From assembly GCA_958295665.1 (NCBI GenBank), contig OY282559.1:272316047-272380046 (forward strand): a stretch of DNA of 64,000 nt, written 5' to 3'. Below are positions 48,198 through 59,959 of the stretch, piece after piece (positions within the stretch are counted from its first letter, which is position 1; each line of letters begins with the position of its first letter). Made by a program: the position numbers and the translations under genes. A model generated the notes under the pieces. It saw only the letters and a list, made by a program, of their open reading frames with translations, made no database searches and was not told the DNA's origin. This DNA is from Tipula vernalis (Eukaryota > Arthropoda > Insecta > Diptera > Tipulidae).

Positions 48198-49175
48198 TCA
48201 GAAAAAATGGGTCTCGGTCAGAAGTTCCATCGATTCTGCACTATTAGTGGTATATATCCCATCCGGCCGTTGAAGATAACTTGGGATGGAAGGACCAGTT
48301 GCTAGTACTTTGCGTAGCCTAGACATCTCCGAAGACTCCTGAATTTTGCCACAGTATAGTCTCCAAGAGCTGTTCTTGGCACTTCTCTGTTGATATTTGT
48401 AAATTTTAAGGACTTCCTTATAGGAGTCCCAGTCTACAGTAGATTTTGTTTTCTGTGCTGTTTTGAAGAGTCTTTTGCATTTTCGACGTGTTTGTTGAAT
48501 CTCCTTGGGCCACCAGGGTGGCCGAGATTTACGCCTAGGCCTGCTAAAGGGATTAGAGCCCAGTATCGCTTCATTAAAAGCGCTGGACAACTCGTCCACC
48601 AAGCCAGCGAGGTCATGCACAATTTTTGGAGGTTTTGGCACCGGAACTGATAGTGAATTACCCAGAATAGTTCTAAAGGTAGCCCAGTTGGATTTCGTCC
48701 TGTTTCTGTAGATTGGACTTTTTGGAGAAGTCAAATCCATTTCAAATTGAAGATGACAATGATCAGAAAAGGAGTGGTCCTCCGACACTCTCCAGTTTAA
48801 TAAACTAGTCGTTAGAAAGCTTGAGAAAAGTGTAATATCCAATACTTCCTGTCTATTACTAGTTATATAGTAGGTCGGCTTATTGCCTATGTTACATATA
48901 TGAAGGTTAGTACTTAAAATGTAATGAAGGAGTAGCTCGAGGAGTAACAAGAGGTTTCGTTTATCGACCTCAATGCTGACCGCTGCTACATCTCCGTTAA
49001 TGAAACCTGATAATAGAAAACAACTTATGTTATTTTTAATGAGAATGAACGACCGAACCATACCTTCTTTTTTCGCAAGCATTAATCTATAATAGGGAGT
49101 CTTGAGCCCAAGTACCCGGTCTTCAGTGACCCAAGGTTCCTGGATCAAGACGACATCTATCGCTTCTTTCCTCAT
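48198..49175 (-). pseudogene. Non-LTR ORF2 N-terminal part with APE endonuclease (copy B)
   Basis: A 325-residue open frame; the coding trace begins further upstream (QVNLYHSKAASAAIIL) in another frame. It reads DVVLIQEPWVTEDRVLGLKT, SVSEDHSFSDHCHLQF with the catalytic DH pair, and RKSRPPWWPKEIQQTRRKCK ahead of where RT should start. It stops at 48198, exactly where copy A sequence takes over, so RT and all downstream domains of copy B are absent. Confidence 0.75.
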
Positions 49176-49499
49176 TTTTAAAATTATAGCAGCTGATGCT
49201 GCCTTAGAGTGGTAAAGGTTGACTTGGAGAAATGAATGTCAGTGTCATCTCTACAGCCTCTTCTCCACCACAGTAACATCAGAGTCATCCCCTGATGAAG
49301 AGTCCTCTGAGAGCCTCTTTAAAGATTCCAGGGACATTGACATCTCCGTGTCCGTGGAGAGAGTTTCCGCTTGGCTGGATACCTCCGCGCAAGCAGATGA
49401 GCTATCAAGCACTGCGGTATTTTCTGAAGATGACTTCGGAGCCTCCCGCTTGCCCGTGTCCTTCTTATACGCCTCTAGTGTGACTGCACTGAAATTATA

Positions 49500-50313
49500 G
49501 TTATTTAGACCGTTGGTTCTTCCAGTGCAGTCAGTGACTCCCTGTTTAAGATGATAACAGCTGACCTATAGTCAGCCTTTGCCTCCTCGAGCTTGGCAAC
49601 TTTCCAGTTGTGCGTTGGCAACTCCAGGTTGCCAACCTGTAACAACTGGAGTATCACCTTCGGATCACTAGACTCCGAAGGGATGTACACCCTAGCTCTT
49701 GGTCTGCAGGGGATCTCCTCTCTATCAATCACAGCAAGGCTGGCTTCGGGCCAACGCTCACCAAGTCCCGCCACTGACTTCTTATAAAGCAGCAGGGACC
49801 TCTGCACAGGCAGTAAGTTTCACCTGATTCCTGTGCCAGCCCCCGTCCCGACCAGTCGGAGCAGGTCCTGGATTTTCCGACAGGACTTTCAAATAAGTGG
49901 TGGCTAAGGCCCCTTCTACGTTCCTCCAATTGGCGGGATGATACTGCCATCCTCTTGGGATTTGTCAATAACTGCCACAACCAGCTTATTCTTGAGGACG
50001 TTGTTAAAAGGCCTCAAAGTGGTAGCATGGAGTTTTGTTCGCTTTGCGATCTTAGGACTTTCCTCCTGAGAACTATTTCTTTTAAACTGTGAGCCAGCTG
50101 AAGGGCCTTCCGACATTTTCTCGGTGACTTTTTTGCCCACGCAAGCGTGGCTTTGTCTTTATCCGTCCTGCCTTCTAGCGAGATGTTGTTGATCTTTTCC
50201 AGGGCCCTTCAGGCCTTCCTCCTAGTATTATAGTTTGCTTTTAGGAAACCAGCTTCATTCGTGCTTTGGTTCCGCTTTGTATTTGTATGCTCAGATTTCT
50301 GATCAATGATCAT
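49500..50313 (-). pseudogene. Non-LTR ORF1 (copy B), DUF4780-like
   Basis: The minus strand begins near an ATG at 50313 (MIIDQKSEHTNTKRN) and continues through one stop to KKVTEKMSEGPSAGSQFKRN and KNKLVVAVIDKSQEDGSIIP. After frame changes it ends with ARVYIPSESSDPKVILQLLQ and NLELPTHNWKVAKLEE (49505-49807). The last part resembles the DUF4780 domain found in ORF1 proteins of insect non-LTR elements (family recalled, not checked). ORF1 proteins bind the element RNA. Confidence 0.65.
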
Positions 50314-50776
50314 GTTACATATTAATAATTTGTTGTTGTATTTTTTTTTCAATCCAGAAATTTTTATTTAACTTGGTTGGACTTTTACAGGTCTTAAAAC
50401 ATTACATTTTTATTTGAAAAGAGACATTGTTTTAACGAAATAAATTTCGTAAATACGTTAATTCCGTGGCGCGCGTCATCACATTGAAATTTTGGTTATA
50501 ATAAAAACAAAGACGTAGTCCAACATACGTCAAAAGTTATAAATACTAGAAAGAGATTCCATACAATTTCTTACACAAGATAAATCGCAAGCTCTGATAA
50601 AGCTAAATTCAAGAGTTTGTTTCTAATTATTTTTTATCTTTTAGACGATTGTTAGAATGTGTGTGATCTCAGAGAGAATTTTCAATTTCAACTTTGTTTA
50701 TGTTTAAGCATTTTTTTTTTTGGTTGGAGTGAAAAACATAAATATAGCCTAAGGCCAATGGAGGGGGGGGGGCTGT

Positions 50777-51178
50777 ACTTTAAAACATCGCTAAAGTTTC
50801 ATATTAGGTTTATCTATTGAAATATCGATTATTCGAGAATTTGAAAAAGTGGATCTTATGCATATCTAAGGAAATTGATATTTTATAACTTTCTTCTATC
50901 GGCAAACATGTCACTATTATTTTATGATATACCTAAAATAGAGTGGGGGCGCATTTAAGAGGATATATGTATGATTAAAGTACACGCATAGCCCTATTAG
51001 AAAATCATAGTGAGATGATGTTTGCCGATAGAAGAAAGTTTTAAAATATCGATTTCTTTAGGAAATATATATAATATTTTACATGCATAAGATCCATTTT
51101 TTCAGGTTTTCGAATAATACAATGGGTTGCTATGGGTAAACCTAATATGAAACTTTAGCGAATGAGCATGTTTAAAGT
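50777..51178. mobile_element. Fold-back MITE, about 400 bp
   Basis: CGCTAAAGTTTCATATTAGG and four more bases at 50789-50812 are repeated inverted and exact at 51137-51160. The match goes on inward with changes for about 150 bp per arm (GATCTTATGCAT, CTTTCTTCTATCGGCAAACAT) and outward to ACTTTAAA-type sequence. The centre includes GGGGGCGCATTTAAGAGG. No coding capacity and no clear target duplication. Confidence 0.8.
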
Positions 51179-51821
51179 TCACTTATAGAAAATCAAGGTC
51201 AGATGTTGTCCAATAAAAGAAAATTTTGATACGTCGATTTTCTTATGGTAGACATGTATAATATTACGTGAGAGTCCAAATCGTATAAATTTTGATAAAT
51301 TTTGTGTGTTTGGATTTTTTTCAATTTACCATTAAATTCAAATATTTGATTTAAATAAATTTCCGTGTATTATAAATTCGCCCGAATCATGCTTCTTGAA
51401 ACACATACGTATGCGTTTTTGTTGTTGTAATTCTCGCCTCAAAATGTTGATATTGTTGAATATGTTAAACTGTAACAGAAATTTACAACTCCTTATTCCG
51501 ATTTCCTTAGTTTTATAAAATATATTTACCTAACGACTTCCGATATACACGTATAAATCTCGTTTATAAAACAAAGATTCCCCAAAAACAAAATGACCAA
51601 AAATTTATACTATCAAAAAATATTTACATATCTGTTTACTCAATGCTTTATGAATGAAAATATATTTTTGAACACAATAACCAAAGACCCAATCCATTTG
51701 AGATGTTTAGTACTATTTTTAGACACTTCAGCTGGTATGGCGCTTTGAAATTTGCGGTGTCATACTCTCTATCTGTGTTTACTCAATGATACTATATACA
51801 TCGAGTACTTATACAAAACCT

Positions 51822-52183
51822 GAGCCTACTCTATAAATAAGAGCCTCCACATTGACTGTATTTTTTACTAAGCTTAAAATAAGGTACATACAATTTTTTC
51901 TTTACTATGAAACTATGTATATGGGAAAACGATTGTTTTCATTTACATTTTTAGTCTATAAGAATTATGAGCTTTTATATTATTTTATACGAATGTTCAT
52001 AAAACATGTAATTTTATTTGATTGAAAAATCTAATCATGAAAATGTTTATTTCTTAGTGCAAATCGTTTTAAAATATAAGTTATTTTCGAACTTTAAAGT
52101 GTTGTTGTTTTTGTAATATACGTCATAAACTAATAACTCAAAATTTACAAACAATACAATAATCATCTCTTTCATTGCCTCTA
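51822..52183 (+). repeat. Direct repeat, left copy, with TATAAATA
   Basis: Matches 63667-64000 in the same orientation, about 85-90% by eye, with small indels. It opens GAGCCTA..(C/T)TATAAATAAGAGCCTCC and includes AAGCTTAAAATAAGGTAC, TTTTTTCTTTACTATGAAAC and CATCTCTTTCATTGCCT. TATAAATA is at 51832-51839. The other copy lies 11.8 kb away and continues beyond the window. Confidence 0.85.
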
Positions 52184-54239
52184 TTCAAATTTGAATTTGA
52201 ATATCGTTCTGTTCTTATTTTGAATTTGCGATGCATGCTAGATTGTTTCGATTTTTTGTTTTTTTCACGCTCATTGTATTGATTTAAGTTTTTCTGTTTG
52301 GTTCTTTTTGATTTATTTTAATTTCGACTGTTGCCATTGGTTTTAGATGTGGACAAATCATGACGTCATTAAATTGAATTATTTTTTTAATACATATTGT
52401 TATTATTGTAGAATGTTTTTTAATTTAAATTCCCTTATTTTATTTTGATTATTCCAGGAAAATCAGGAAATTTGAGAACCTGTGTTTTAAATGAGTAAGA
52501 CATTGAGTTGTTTTATAGCGATTTTAGAAAAATTATTTAACTGAGTTAATCTTTAAATTCATGTTTTTTCGTCAATCGAAATCGCGTTTTTTTCATACAA
52601 ACTCTATGAAAATAAACGAATTTTTGGTGTTTCTGTATCCCTTATTTTAAGTTCATTTTTCACATGCCGGCTCTATTTAAATCAAGATGGTTCTGACCAA
52701 ACTCCCTATGAGTAAGCTCCCATGTTTACAACAAAATCTTGTACATTGCATGTAGAATTGCCTGAACCAGGTATTTGATCAGAAAGGGTGGGACACAAAT
52801 TATTAATTATTACAAAACTAACATTAACAAAACTGTCAACTCTATGTTTTTTTTTTTGATTATGTTTTTGTGAAATTTTTGGTATTTAAATAAAGATATT
52901 TTTAGACTTTTTTGTTATTTTTCTAAAATAAGATATAATTAGTTAATTAATGTAAAGAAACATCAAATGTTTAGAGTTTTATATGAAGTAAATACATGAA
53001 TTTGAAAGAAAAAACTTAAGGTGTATGTTTTTTTTTTATGTAGTATATGATCATTGAAGACAAACTGTAAAACAAAATTTATCATAAATGATTATTAGCA
53101 AAGAGAGTGAAACGGAGCAATATGACTTTTATAATCGTTAAGCGCTCTTTCTCTTGCATACAATTTTCTTTCAACATGGTGGCTAAACGTCAAATCTGTG
53201 TGAATTTGATTGTCTTGTTTAATTTTTTTTTTTTAGTTTAATTTGGAATTAAATTTAATTTTAAACTAATTATACATTCTTTGACATTGTTTTATGTTCT
53301 TAAACGTTCCAAATAACTTATATACATCTACATTATAATCGTAAATGAATTTTATAAATCTGTTGTTGTTGCTTTTTTTTTGTTTAGTTTGTTTAGATGC
53401 TTGGTTTATTTTTATTTATAACGCTACACAATTCTATATTTAAGATAGTTTTTAAATAATATTAATAGGCAATTTTGTTTCAAGCAGAGATTTTGAAAAA
53501 TTTAATTTATTTCATGTAAAGTTTCATGTAGTTTATTTCATGAATAGTTTTTTTTTAACACAAATATCTAAGTATTTTTGTAAAGAGAACCAAAGAGAAT
53601 GTCAAAAAAAAAATGTTTTGTTACTTTTTGTGTTGTTGTTGTTAAATTAAACAGATACTTAATTTACAATATGTATTTATTTCATTCGTAATCGTCGCGG
53701 ATACAATTTATACAGTTCACCTAGATAATTCATACTTCAGCTGAGTTAAATTATATCTGTGGTGAAAAGTTAAAGTACCTTAATTCGAAATTTGTAGTTT
53801 GGAGTAAAAAGGATTTAGAGATTTTTTTGGTTCTGTGAAATTGAAACGTTAACTGATTTGTCTGAAATTTTTACAGTAAGGATATAAAGTTAAAGACAAT
53901 AAAATGTATTCAATAGAAATTTAAATTTATTTACGCTTTAGGAGAAATTGAGTGAAATACTATTTAAGATGTTTTGTTATTTCAGATTATTTCATTTTGT
54001 AATATTAAATATAAATAAGATACTCTGTTATTTTTAATTTTGTATTAAATGCGCCGGTATATCTTTTTAAGATGTTTTATAAAAATTAAACAAAATTATT
54101 TACCTGTTTAAGATGTTTTATTAGACTGTGAGTAAATTTCATTTTTACTTCAAATATAAAAAAAATATAATTTCAATAAACTAGAACTAAAATCTATTCA
54201 GTTAAAAAACAAAACTAAAAAATATCCCATTTTAATTAA

Positions 54240-55597
54240 ATATAATTATAATCTATTCAGTTTCATTGTCATCTTCTTCTGTTAGATTTGGATGAATATT
54301 TGGTAGATCTTCGGCCGGCAAATTTTGATAGAAGGAATGAAAAATAGTGTTGATTAGTGGAAGCATATCTATTAAATCTTTTTTCTTCGCTGCACTAATT
54401 GTGATTGGCTCATTGTAACATGGTTCCAAATCAGTTGTGACAGCATGTACTCCACGTCGACTTATTTTAATTGATTTAAATGGTTCTCTGGTATCCAACG
54501 TTGTTTTATACTGAATGACACCAACATCTTTGGTATATCTAAACCATTTTACTGCATTCCAGTAAAATTTATCTCCATCAGTGTTTGTTTTACGCCATGT
54601 AAATTTTTTTTTAATATGTCAGAAAAATTAAACACCTGATTTTGTGTCATTTCATGAACAGCTAACGTTTTTTTGACTCCAACTCCACGTATAAACTGCA
54701 TCCAATCTCGAGGGTGATGTATGTCAATATTGGTTTTCTTCTTTTTTTTCTCAATCATTGCGTGATCCGAATCACATTCCATATGTGTATGGCCAGAAAT
54801 TAGGAATTTATGATCGATAATCTGAATATTCGAATTGGATTGTAGGAATAAATAAAACATAATTGCTACGAAGGAATTTTTGTTCTGGCCGGAACAGTTG
54901 TCACTATAACACGTTAAATGTAAAACATTCGATGGTAAACTTTTGATGTGAGAAAAGAGACACGAAGCTATCTCATTTCCTCCTCGACGAGCGATACTTT
55001 CATCCCACATGTCATCACATCATCTTCATAATCCTCAGAATCAATTTCATAATTTGTTGGAATATAATTGGGATCCGCGTCACTATCGTCAAAGCCTTCA
55101 GAGTCGATTTCAACTGCTGGTGCTGGACTTCCATCATTATTTCGATTGCAAATGTTCTTCGCAACAAATTCAAATCAATTTCAGCAATTAAACTACATTG
55201 AGTTATATTTCGCACTACCGGCTCACATACATCACTTTCTTTATACAGAACATATTTAGTGTAACTGTCCTTTCCTGTAAATATTCTTGAATTAAGATAA
55301 AATGTTTAAAATGATTTTATCAGTTACCTGTAAATTCTTTAGGTTTATTTGTCTTCATTTCTGAGCTGCACAGATTTGGAAAATATTTCTTTGAACCATG
55401 ACATCTTCTTCTGCTGTGGTTAGAGTGGAATGACCTGGGAAATATAACAAATCAGGAGTCGGTATAGGGAAAACATATAAATAACTGTTACCTGTACTAC
55501 TAGATGCTGCTAAGGATACTGACTGCTGGTTCGAAAGCCTTTTTTGTTTTTCGTAAACCATTTCCAGCATTTTACGTGAACGATTCATTATATGCAA
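54240..55597 (-). pseudogene. DUF7869-like transposase, internally deleted
   Basis: Minus strand. A first exon-like part reads MNRSRKMLEMVYEKQKRLSN with a GTAACAG donor. Further pieces are GHSTLTTAEEDVMVQRNIFQ and an acidic stretch (EIDSEGFDDSDADPNYIP). The core then starts abruptly with MWDESIARRGGNEIASCLFS, FYSDNC-like CYSDNCSGQNKN and LISGHTHMECDSDHAMIEKK. The tail (54253-54498) reads NTIFHSFYQNLPAEDLPN. The segment corresponding to FDFQKV in the element at 20.8 kb is missing, so the first acidic residue of the supposed triad is lost. A frameshift near 54549 separates the tail. Confidence 0.75.
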
Positions 55598-56255
55598 AAG
55601 TATTAAAAATTATGGTAACTTAAATTCACTGATTTCACTGATTTTAAAATTATTTTAATCACACACTATGTAGCACTTTTTTTAATCTTAAATCAAACTA
55701 CCACAATACATTGGTTTTATTAAAACATCTTAAATTCATTTAAACATTGATATTTTAATAACTGAATTTTACAAAGAATCTTATTAAAAATAAGATGATT
55801 TATAATTTTCTAAAAAAAAAATTCACTTATTTTTTTGAAACGACAAAATATCTTACATGCATTTAAAATCACTTTACCCGTAAATTTTAAAACGATAAAA
55901 TATCTTAGTTGCAACTAAAATGCTCTAATAAATCAGAAAACGCAATAAAAAAATTAAAAATTTGATTTACAAAATACCTTAAATACTTTTAAATATAACT
56001 GTGTTCCACTGAAGTTAATTTAGGGAAATTAAGATGTTTTGTCAAAATAAAATATTTTTTTATTCAATTAAGATGGTTTTTCATTCTTTCTCGAAACTTT
56101 ATTGTGTGAGCGTCTCATTTTAGTGAAGTGTTATAAATTTTACAATTTTCTTTTAATTTTAATTAATTTGTTTTTTATTTAATTATATCTTATAGTTTAT
56201 TTTGATTTGTTTATTTTTATCAGTCGGGTAAGTCTTTTCATAGTCTTTTTCTATC

Positions 56256-57590
56256 CACAAAATAATAAATCCACGTAACACAAGCAAGGAGGGACAAAGT
56301 ACGCAGTACTTTGTACCTCCAACATTTACTTCTACTGATTTCTCAGATTCCGAAGATGAAATAAATACTAAAAAATCAAAAATTGTTTTCAATAATGAAA
56401 TAATAGTAAACGGTGAATTTGATAAAAATCCCAATATGTTAAATAAAAAGAAAATTAATAATAATAATAATAATAAAACTCACGTCGCAGTTTCAAAAAA
56501 TACAGTAACAACTCCTACATCATCTTCAACTTTATCTGTTGATTCATCGAATAACTCAAATATGCCATCAGTTACTGCTGAAAAAATTAATCTATATAAC
56601 CGTTCAGATAATGGCCCATTTATAGTATTTATCAGTAAAGAAAATTTAAATATTGTTCTTTTAGCTAAAGCCCTTAAAATAAATAATTTAGAAATCTCTA
56701 GCGTTAGCAAAAATGTTGCTAAGGTTATCTTTAGTAATTTTGAAGACGCAAATAATTGTGTTAAATCAGATATTTTTTAAAAATTTGATAATTATACTAC
56801 ATGCATTCCTAAAAATTTCACTTCTTCTATTGGTTTAATCAGGAACATTCCTATTGGGCTTTCTAATGAAGAAATACAAGAAAATATTAGATCCAAATAC
56901 CCTATTTCTAAAGTAGAAAGAATGACTAAATGGAATAGTACCACTAAAACAGCTGAGGAAATTGAATTGGTTAAACTTACTTTTGAGTCTGGAACTATTC
57001 CATTCAACGTCATTTTATATGATAATCTTTTATTGAAGGTAGAATATTATATACCTAATCCTATTTTTTGTAAAAAATGTCTAAATTATGGACATACAAT
57101 TTCCAAATGCAAATCTAAAACTATTAGATGCCTAACGTGTGCTAATACTATAGAAGACGAACAAGAACACGTTTGTGACATGAAATTTTCTTGTAAATTT
57201 TGTGGAACGGGTCATGTTACTAATTTTTTCAGATGTAATGAACGATATAGGCAGAAACAAATTAGGGAACATATGATTTTAAATAAAACTAGTTTCAGAG
57301 AATCCAAAAGCCACCTTTATGGTAGCCAACAAAAAGTCCCTAAACAAATAGATTTCGCTAATGATATCTGTGTTGAGAATCAAGCCTGGAAAAATAACTT
57401 AATGAATTCTGATGCTAGAAAAATTCAAATCCTAAATAAATTAGTAAACGAATTAAAAAATCAATTAAATGAAAGAGATTCTATTTTTAATGATGTCAAA
57501 TCACTTTTAAATAATTCCGATCACTTTAATAAAAATCCAGCTAATTTAGACTCACTTAAAATTAAATTAAATAAATTTATTAAAACATAA
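56256..57590 (+). pseudogene. Non-LTR ORF1 (gag-like) with zinc knuckles
   Basis: Open trace from about 56256. No ATG is found before 56436 (MLNKKKINNNN), so the original start is uncertain. One in-frame TAA at 56778-56780 cuts it; the same frame then goes on (IPKNFTSSIGLIRNIPIG). The C-terminal part has FCKKCLNYGHTISKCK (CCHC) followed by CLTCANT, CDMKFSCKFCGTGH and FFRC. Such ORF1 proteins bind element RNA and carry it to the nucleus. The C-terminus is predicted helical (LNKLVNELKNQLNERDS). Confidence 0.8.
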
Positions 57591-57635
57591 ACTTTTCTTT
57601 TTCCAGTTTTTTATTTTTCATTTTATTCTTCCATT

Positions 57636-59187
57636 ATGTTACCTTTAAAAATTTTACAAATTAACATTCGTAGTTTAAATAGTAATAAAGATCTATTATA
57701 TCATTATATACAATCCAATCATATTGATATCGTTATTTTATCTGAAACCTGGACAAATCCAAATAGTAATTTGACTTTTAACAATTATAATCTTATTACT
57801 GATGATAGACCAGATGGTTTTGGCGGAGTAGGCTTTTTAATACATAAAAAAATTTCTTGGAGAATTATTGATTTAAATTTTCATTACATCCGTTTTCAAG
57901 CTTTCAAAATTAACCTCAAATTTAAAAACATTAATTTTAATATCTTATCTTTTTATAATAATTCTGTTATTAGACCTCAGGAAATCGTTAATGAATTTGA
58001 ACATCTTATAACTCAGAATCTAGATAACTGTTTAATAGCTGGAGACATAAATATTCATAATAGTCTTTGGGATAGTTCATTGTCCCCTACTCACGACAGG
58101 GTGGGTGATAAGATTGCAGATATTATCACTGCTAATAATGTCTTTTTATTAAATGACGGATCTCATACAAGGCAAGATTTTTTCAGAAATAATTCTGCAG
58201 CACTAGACATTACTTTGTGCTCAATCAATCTAATTGAAAAACTATCATGGAAAGTAGATCCCATTAATTTAGGAAGTGACCATCTCCCAATACTTATTGA
58301 CTTTAAACTAAATTATTATCAAAAAAAACAAATCACAAACTGGTCAAAAGTATTGAAAGACTTTGATCTAAATTCTATTAATGATAAATGCAATATTGAA
58401 AAACACCTAGAAAAATTCATTTCTGAAAATACTTCTATTATTACAAGTAAAAATACTTTTAAACCTAAACCTTGGTGGAACGATCTTATACAAAGACTAT
58501 GGAACATAAAAAAACACAAACAACTAATTTATAATTTAAACAAAAACATTTTTACCGCTATTGAACTAAAAAAATCTGTACAAAAACTTAAATTAACAAT
58601 CAGAAGGGAAAAGAAAAAATCTTGGAATATTTTTTTAATAAGCATCAATCACAAAACTAATAATTCTGATCTCTGGAACAACATCAATAAAATTAAAAAT
58701 AAAAAACAGTCTAACTACAGAATCCTAGAAGATCCCACACTTGCTACTAATTTTATAAATTACAATTTTCCTTTCTCCTTTGAATCCCCTCATAATCTCT
58801 CTAATAACTTCAATCCTACTATTAATCCTGCGGAATTGAATAACATTGAAATTCTTGATATTATTAAAAATTCAAATAATACTGCTCCAGGATATGATAA
58901 AGTCTCATATAAAATCATCAAACAATTAGTATCCTCTAATCCTAACCTAATCAATACTATTACAAATTATTTCAACAACATCTGGCAAAATCAAATTTAC
59001 CCTACAAAATGGAAAACGTCATACACAATCGCCATTTTGAAAAAGGGGAGGGATGATAGAAATATTATTAACTACCGTCCTATTTGTCTGTTACCTATTT
59101 TTTCAAAAATCTTCAATAAACTCATTTTAAAACGAATTAATGATCATCTAATCTCCAATAATATTCTTAATTATTACAATTTTGGTT
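57636..59187 (+). pseudogene. Non-LTR ORF2, APE endonuclease and first part of RT
   Basis: Starts at ATG (MLPLKILQINIRSLNSNK). The APE domain is complete: catalytic Glu block IVILSETWTNPNS, LIAGDINIHNSLWDS, LDITLCSIN, and NLGSDHLPILIDF with the DH pair. A linker with WWNDLIQRLWNIKKHK leads to the RT entry (NNTAPGYDKVSYKIIKQL, KWKTSYTIAILKKGRDD, NYRPICLLPIFSKIFN). It is interrupted after NYYNFG at 59187 by a 759-bp insertion; the apparent continuation to 59228 is foreign sequence. Confidence 0.88.
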
Positions 59188-59946
59188 GGTGGTTTGGCGT
59201 TTATTGGAGGGGGGGGGATCAAAGTTGAGTAGATTAATCTACCAGCTCCGTAACCTTCCAGTAGGGTGCGCATCACGTGAGCTGTTCTGGTCTTGTCATT
59301 AGGCAGCTGCGTGATGGGTACAATTGTGTAAGGGGTAACCTGTGCACAATTCGCAAGTGTACGTACTGCCTCCTCGTGGCAACCACTGGTAACTAAGGCC
59401 ACTTGGCACATTTTAGGCCATTTGGCACAGGCCAAAGTACGGCGCTAAAGGAGAAAACCTTGACAAAAAACCCGAATCTAAGGTGGAACAGCATATGCCG
59501 AAAGATGAATGGCTGATAGGTTAATCAGCCCAAAATATGCGGACTCTGGATACAAGGCACCCTCCAGTTTTATTTTTAGCCTTCCTGTAGCAAAGCTGGG
59601 TGACCTACAGGTGATTTGCAATTCCCAGCAACTCGTAAGAGTAAAATCAAACGGAATACGGGGCAGGAGTAGGAATATACGGGAGTGGCACAACCCTCTC
59701 GAGGTCCTTGAGCTCCAATGCTACCGTCTTTCTAGCGGAACTACATGCTGTAGTAAACATCTAGGAGGGAGAGCAATATGCCCAGATAGTATGTATCACG
59801 TACCGGGAGGCAGTATTGTCAGGTTCATTAAGAACCTGAATATTGACTGGACGGATAATTAAGCAGGGGCCAGCACAATAGATCTTTTAGGTCGCAGTGC
59901 GAAGTGGCTGATCGCCCGCATGGCCCCCCCAATAATAATAATAAAA
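59188..59946 (+). mobile_element. 759-bp internally deleted non-LTR element, (TAA)n-type tail
   Basis: Flanked by a 13-bp duplication TACAATTTTGGTT (59175-59187 and 59947-59959). It starts GGTGGTTTGGCGTTTATTGG with a G-run and ends AATAATAATAATAAAA. It is markedly GC-richer than its host. Near 59690-59760 one frame reads SSNATVFLAELHAVV, the start of an RNase H domain of non-LTR type, which jumps quickly to 3' sequence. So this is an autonomous element with most of its coding part deleted, or a non-autonomous derivative with both ends kept. Confidence 0.85.
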
Positions 59947-59959
59947 TACAATTTTGGTT

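Larger units (their letters stand above)
50314..53751. other. AT-rich intergenic region
   Basis: No gene recognised in 3.4 kb. It holds a fold-back MITE (50777-51178), the left copy of a direct repeat (51822-52183), a G-run at about 50763-50772, and many T- and A-runs. Confidence 0.5.

Noticed and set aside
59509..59862. 117-codon frame in the 759-bp insertion
   Set aside because: The recognisable RNase H scrap is in another frame; this frame has no family features.
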